Part shown: positions 22,136 to 23,914 of the stretch, in pieces | Layout: every line of letters starts with the position of its first letter | How positions within the stretch are numbered: the first letter of the stretch is position 1 | NCBI GenBank assembly: GCA_020025205.1 | Contig: JAHHSO010000028.1 | Span: 1 to 23,914, forward strand | DNA from: Christensenellaceae bacterium | GTDB lineage: Bacteria > Bacillota > Clostridia > Christensenellales > Aristaeellaceae | Length of the DNA: 23,914 nucleotides | Direction of reading: 5' to 3' | Made by a program: the position numbers and the translations under genes | The notes under the pieces: model-generated | What the model saw: only the letters and a program-made list of their open reading frames with translations | Databases searched by the model: none | Told to the model about the DNA's origin: nothing

Positions 22136-23071
22136 ATGGCTAAGATACTCTGTTTATTGCTCATGGCGTTAGGGTTAATGCAAACAGCCTGTGCAGATGG
22201 GCTGTCTACGGCTTACGTCAATAACCCTAATCCTAATGAGAGGCTTCATCTGCGAACATCCATGTCTGTCAACAGTACGTCTCTGGGCAAGTATTACAAT
22301 GGCACCGATGTTACTGTCATTTCCGAACAAAATGGCTGGTCGCAGGTGCAAATTGGCACGCTGAATGGCTACATGCAAACCCGCTATCTCTCCGATCAGC
22401 CTGTAGCATCTGCACAGCCGGTCGTCAAAATCAGCAATACAGATGGCTCCGGTCTGAATCTCCGCTATGGTCAGAACACATCGACACGCAATCTGGGTCT
22501 GTATAAGAACGGCACAAGTGTCACAGTGCTCGGCCTCACAGAGAGCTGGTGTCACGTTAAAGTAGACGGCAAAACGGGCTTCATGGTGCGCATCAAGCTT
22601 AGCCCCACTCCGCAGTATGATCTGAATACCCGTGTCGATGCAAACACATTCTATGTCAATAACCCCAACGCAAACGACCGTCTCCATCTGCGAACGGACG
22701 CCTCAAAAACATCCCTGTCGCTCGGAAAGTATTACAACGGAACCCCCGTCACGGTAATCTCTGAACAGAATGGCTGGGCATACGTAAAGATCGGCACGCT
22801 GAATGGCTATATGTGGTCTCGCTATCTGAGTAAAGATTACATTCAGTCCTCTCAGCCCATTGTCACTGTAACCAATCTATCTGGCTCCGGCCTTCATCTG
22901 CGCGGCGGTCAAAGCACAGATTCCGCAGATCTGGGCCTCTATAAGAACGGAACACAGGCAGTCGTGCTGGGTCTCTCAGAAGGCTGGTGTCACGTCGAGG
23001 TGGACGGGAAGCTGGGCTTCATGCTGCGCGAAAAGCTTACCCCTGAACTGAAATTCGATATGTCTAAATGA
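22136..23071 (+). CDS. Secreted protein of four bacterial SH3-like repeats
   Basis: The 311-residue product has a signal peptide (1-20, MAKILCLLLMALGLM, likely cleavage after ACA) and then only SH3b-type repeats, in A-B-A-B order. The A units (about 27-86 and 173-232) begin YVNNPN and include SLGKYYNGT, VISEQNGW and IGTLNGYM. The B units (about 96-155 and 242-301) include GSGLNLR/GSGLHLR, LGLYKNGT and WCHV.VDGK.GFM. The second A-B pair is clearly a duplicate of the first. No catalytic domain is present. SH3b domains bind peptidoglycan or peptides, so it may be a wall-binding or adaptor protein. GAGGAGGA precedes the start. It follows the wall-modification operon but has its own -10 box. Confidence 0.9.
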   Translation: MAKILCLLLMALGLMQTACADGLSTAYVNNPNPNERLHLRTSMSVNSTSLGKYYNGTDVTVISEQNGWSQVQIGTLNGYMQTRYLSDQPVASAQPVVKISNTDGSGLNLRYGQNTSTRNLGLYKNGTSVTVLGLTESWCHVKVDGKTGFMVRIKLSPTPQYDLNTRVDANTFYVNNPNANDRLHLRTDASKTSLSLGKYYNGTPVTVISEQNGWAYVKIGTLNGYMWSRYLSKDYIQSSQPIVTVTNLSGSGLHLRGGQSTDSADLGLYKNGTQAVVLGLSEGWCHVEVDGKLGFMLREKLTPELKFDMSK

Positions 23072-23120
23072 GTCATTTTTCTTCCCTTCAGGCTCAAAGC
23101 AACACCATCGCGACAAGTGA

Positions 23121-23390
23121 CGCGGGTATGCACGCAACAGCGCGACTGAAAATTTCATCAGGCAGCTCCGGCAACCAATTGAAAAAGAAATCATCTCCAG
23201 GCCTTTACAAGGCAGTAACCATCAAGTATCTCTGCCCAAAAAAGACAAAAGCATAGCACTCCTGATTGCAATCGCAGTCAATCACGATGGATACTGCAAA
23301 CCATTAGGCACTGCTGAAGACTTTAATAAAAACAAAGCTGCCTTCTTTCTGTCGCTGCATTCCATATATCTCAACGAAAATGCAGGGTAA
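23121..23390 (+). pseudogene. Open frame without start codon, possible gene remnant
   Basis: After a TGA at 23118-23120 this frame is open for 89 codons to TAA at 23388-23390. It has no ATG, GTG or TTG in a usable place. Its composition is protein-like: a charged first half (NFIRQLRQPIEKEI), then a hydrophobic run (KSIALLIAIAVNHDGYC) and FFLSLHSIYLNENAG. The rest of the 380-base gap shows no better gene. It may be the tail of a decayed gene. I do not recognise it, and chance is not excluded. Confidence 0.25.
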
Positions 23391-23449
23391 AAAATCTTTC
23401 CAGCAGCAAAATACCAGCAATTCACTGTTCATTTGAAGGAGGTTCGCAG

Positions 23450-23677
23450 ATGAAACGCGTTCTTGTCTCTATGCTCTTTATGTTTTCGGTCGTTATTTGG
23501 CCGTTTGGCGGGCTGTTTTCTGTTCTGTTCGGCAAGCTGCTTGGCGGAGGTCCATCGGAGAGCTTCATTTTCCCCATTTACACTGGTTTAATCCTCCTTG
23601 CCGGTCTTGTTGTTGCCTGTACATCCATCATTTTAGATGAAATCAAATCCTTGAAAGAAGAACTGCACAAACACTAA
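23450..23677 (+). CDS. Small two-helix membrane protein of unknown function
   Basis: The 75-residue product has two hydrophobic segments (about 4-30 and 39-62) joined by a glycine-rich turn (GKLLGGGPSES), and a short charged helical tail (DEIKSLKEELHKH). The ATG is preceded by a strong AAGGAGG (23436-23442) at a good distance, which supports real translation. No promoter or terminator was recognised. No family was recognised; the size and layout resemble many small membrane proteins in Firmicutes. Confidence 0.7.
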   Translation: MKRVLVSMLFMFSVVIWPFGGLFSVLFGKLLGGGPSESFIFPIYTGLILLAGLVVACTSIILDEIKSLKEELHKH

Positions 23678-23715
23678 CTCTATTTTTACAGCTAAGTTCT
23701 GAATCTCAAAACAAG

Positions 23716-23906
23716 GCATACGCTCCCGGGCGAACAGGGCTGTTTTCCCGCACTAAACGCCTCCTTGTCCGGGAAACGAAATAGTCGCGTACTTTGTCCG
23801 CTCCTTTTCGTTTCCGACACTCCGCCTGCCTGTTTCGTCCACTGGACGCGGCAGGCTCCGGTCCCAAGTACGATGTATGCACTCAGCTAAAGACGAATCC
23901 GGGAGT
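23716..23906. other. Structured noncoding element or dispersed repeat
   Basis: Several perfect inverted repeats crowd this 190-base stretch. GGAAACGAAA (23772-23781) matches TTTCGTTTCC (23806-23815). GCCTGCC (23824-23830) matches GGCAGGC (23850-23856), enclosing GTCC-ACT-GGAC. AACAG-GG-CTGTT (23733-23744) lies inside CGGG/CCCG. GCTCCCGG (23722-23729) pairs with CCGGGAGT (23899-23906) and may close the whole. GTACTT/AAGTAC and GCATAC/GTATGC are further long-range pairs that compete. No convincing ORF runs through it. It may be an RNA gene, possibly cut by the window end, or a mobile palindromic repeat. It does not match tmRNA, RNase P or T-box motifs that I know. Confidence 0.5.
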
Positions 23907-23914
23907 GCAGGGAG

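Overview
The window looks like a chromosomal stretch from an anaerobic, low-to-mid GC Firmicute, most likely class Clostridia. The signs are strong AGGAGG-type ribosome binding sites, near-consensus TTGACA/TATAAT promoters with 17-base spacers, a reverse-type rubrerythrin beside a PerR-like Fur protein, a YhaM-type exonuclease, and Pro/Thr-linked peptidoglycan-binding proteins. I cannot name a genus from the sequence alone.

Layout. At 1-2360 there is the 3' part of a tRNA-Leu(CAA). It is followed by a broken MFS exporter gene on the minus strand, whose leader looks like a ribosome-controlled attenuator, and by a divergent XRE regulator plus four-helix membrane protein pair. At 2370-3860 there is a minus-strand oxidative-stress unit (perR-like, then rubrerythrin) and a small one-helix membrane protein. 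At 3870-7625 there is a galactose/glucose ABC importer operon (mglB-mglA-mglC order, minus strand) with a consensus promoter, a structured leader and an intercistronic terminator-like hairpin. At 7831-12383 there are a YhaM-like exonuclease, a ROK sugar kinase, a MATE exporter and an MgtC-family protein that overlaps the MATE gene tail to tail.

From 12519 to the end nearly everything is on the plus strand and most of it concerns the cell envelope. There is a beta-lactamase-fold serine hydrolase and an HtrA/DegP-type protease with tandem 19-base repeats in its promoter. Next comes an L,D-transpeptidase with three peptidoglycan-binding domains. A four-gene operon follows: SGNH-type protein, MBOAT O-acyltransferase, second SGNH-type protein, and a VanY-type D,D-carboxypeptidase. 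A secreted protein of four SH3-like repeats comes after it. The working picture is a wall-modification locus. The MBOAT and its two membrane-anchored SGNH partners would O-acylate an extracellular polymer. VanY would make tetrapeptides, which are the donor substrates of L,D-transpeptidases, and HtrA would handle misfolded exported protein. The last ~200 bases are noncoding and rich in inverted repeats, and may be a structured RNA or a dispersed repeat.

The strongest candidates for something undescribed are the SGNH-MBOAT-SGNH-VanY operon, the leader attenuator ahead of the broken exporter, the htrA tandem repeats and the structured 3' end of the window. No CRISPR array, insertion sequence, prophage or obvious defence system was seen.
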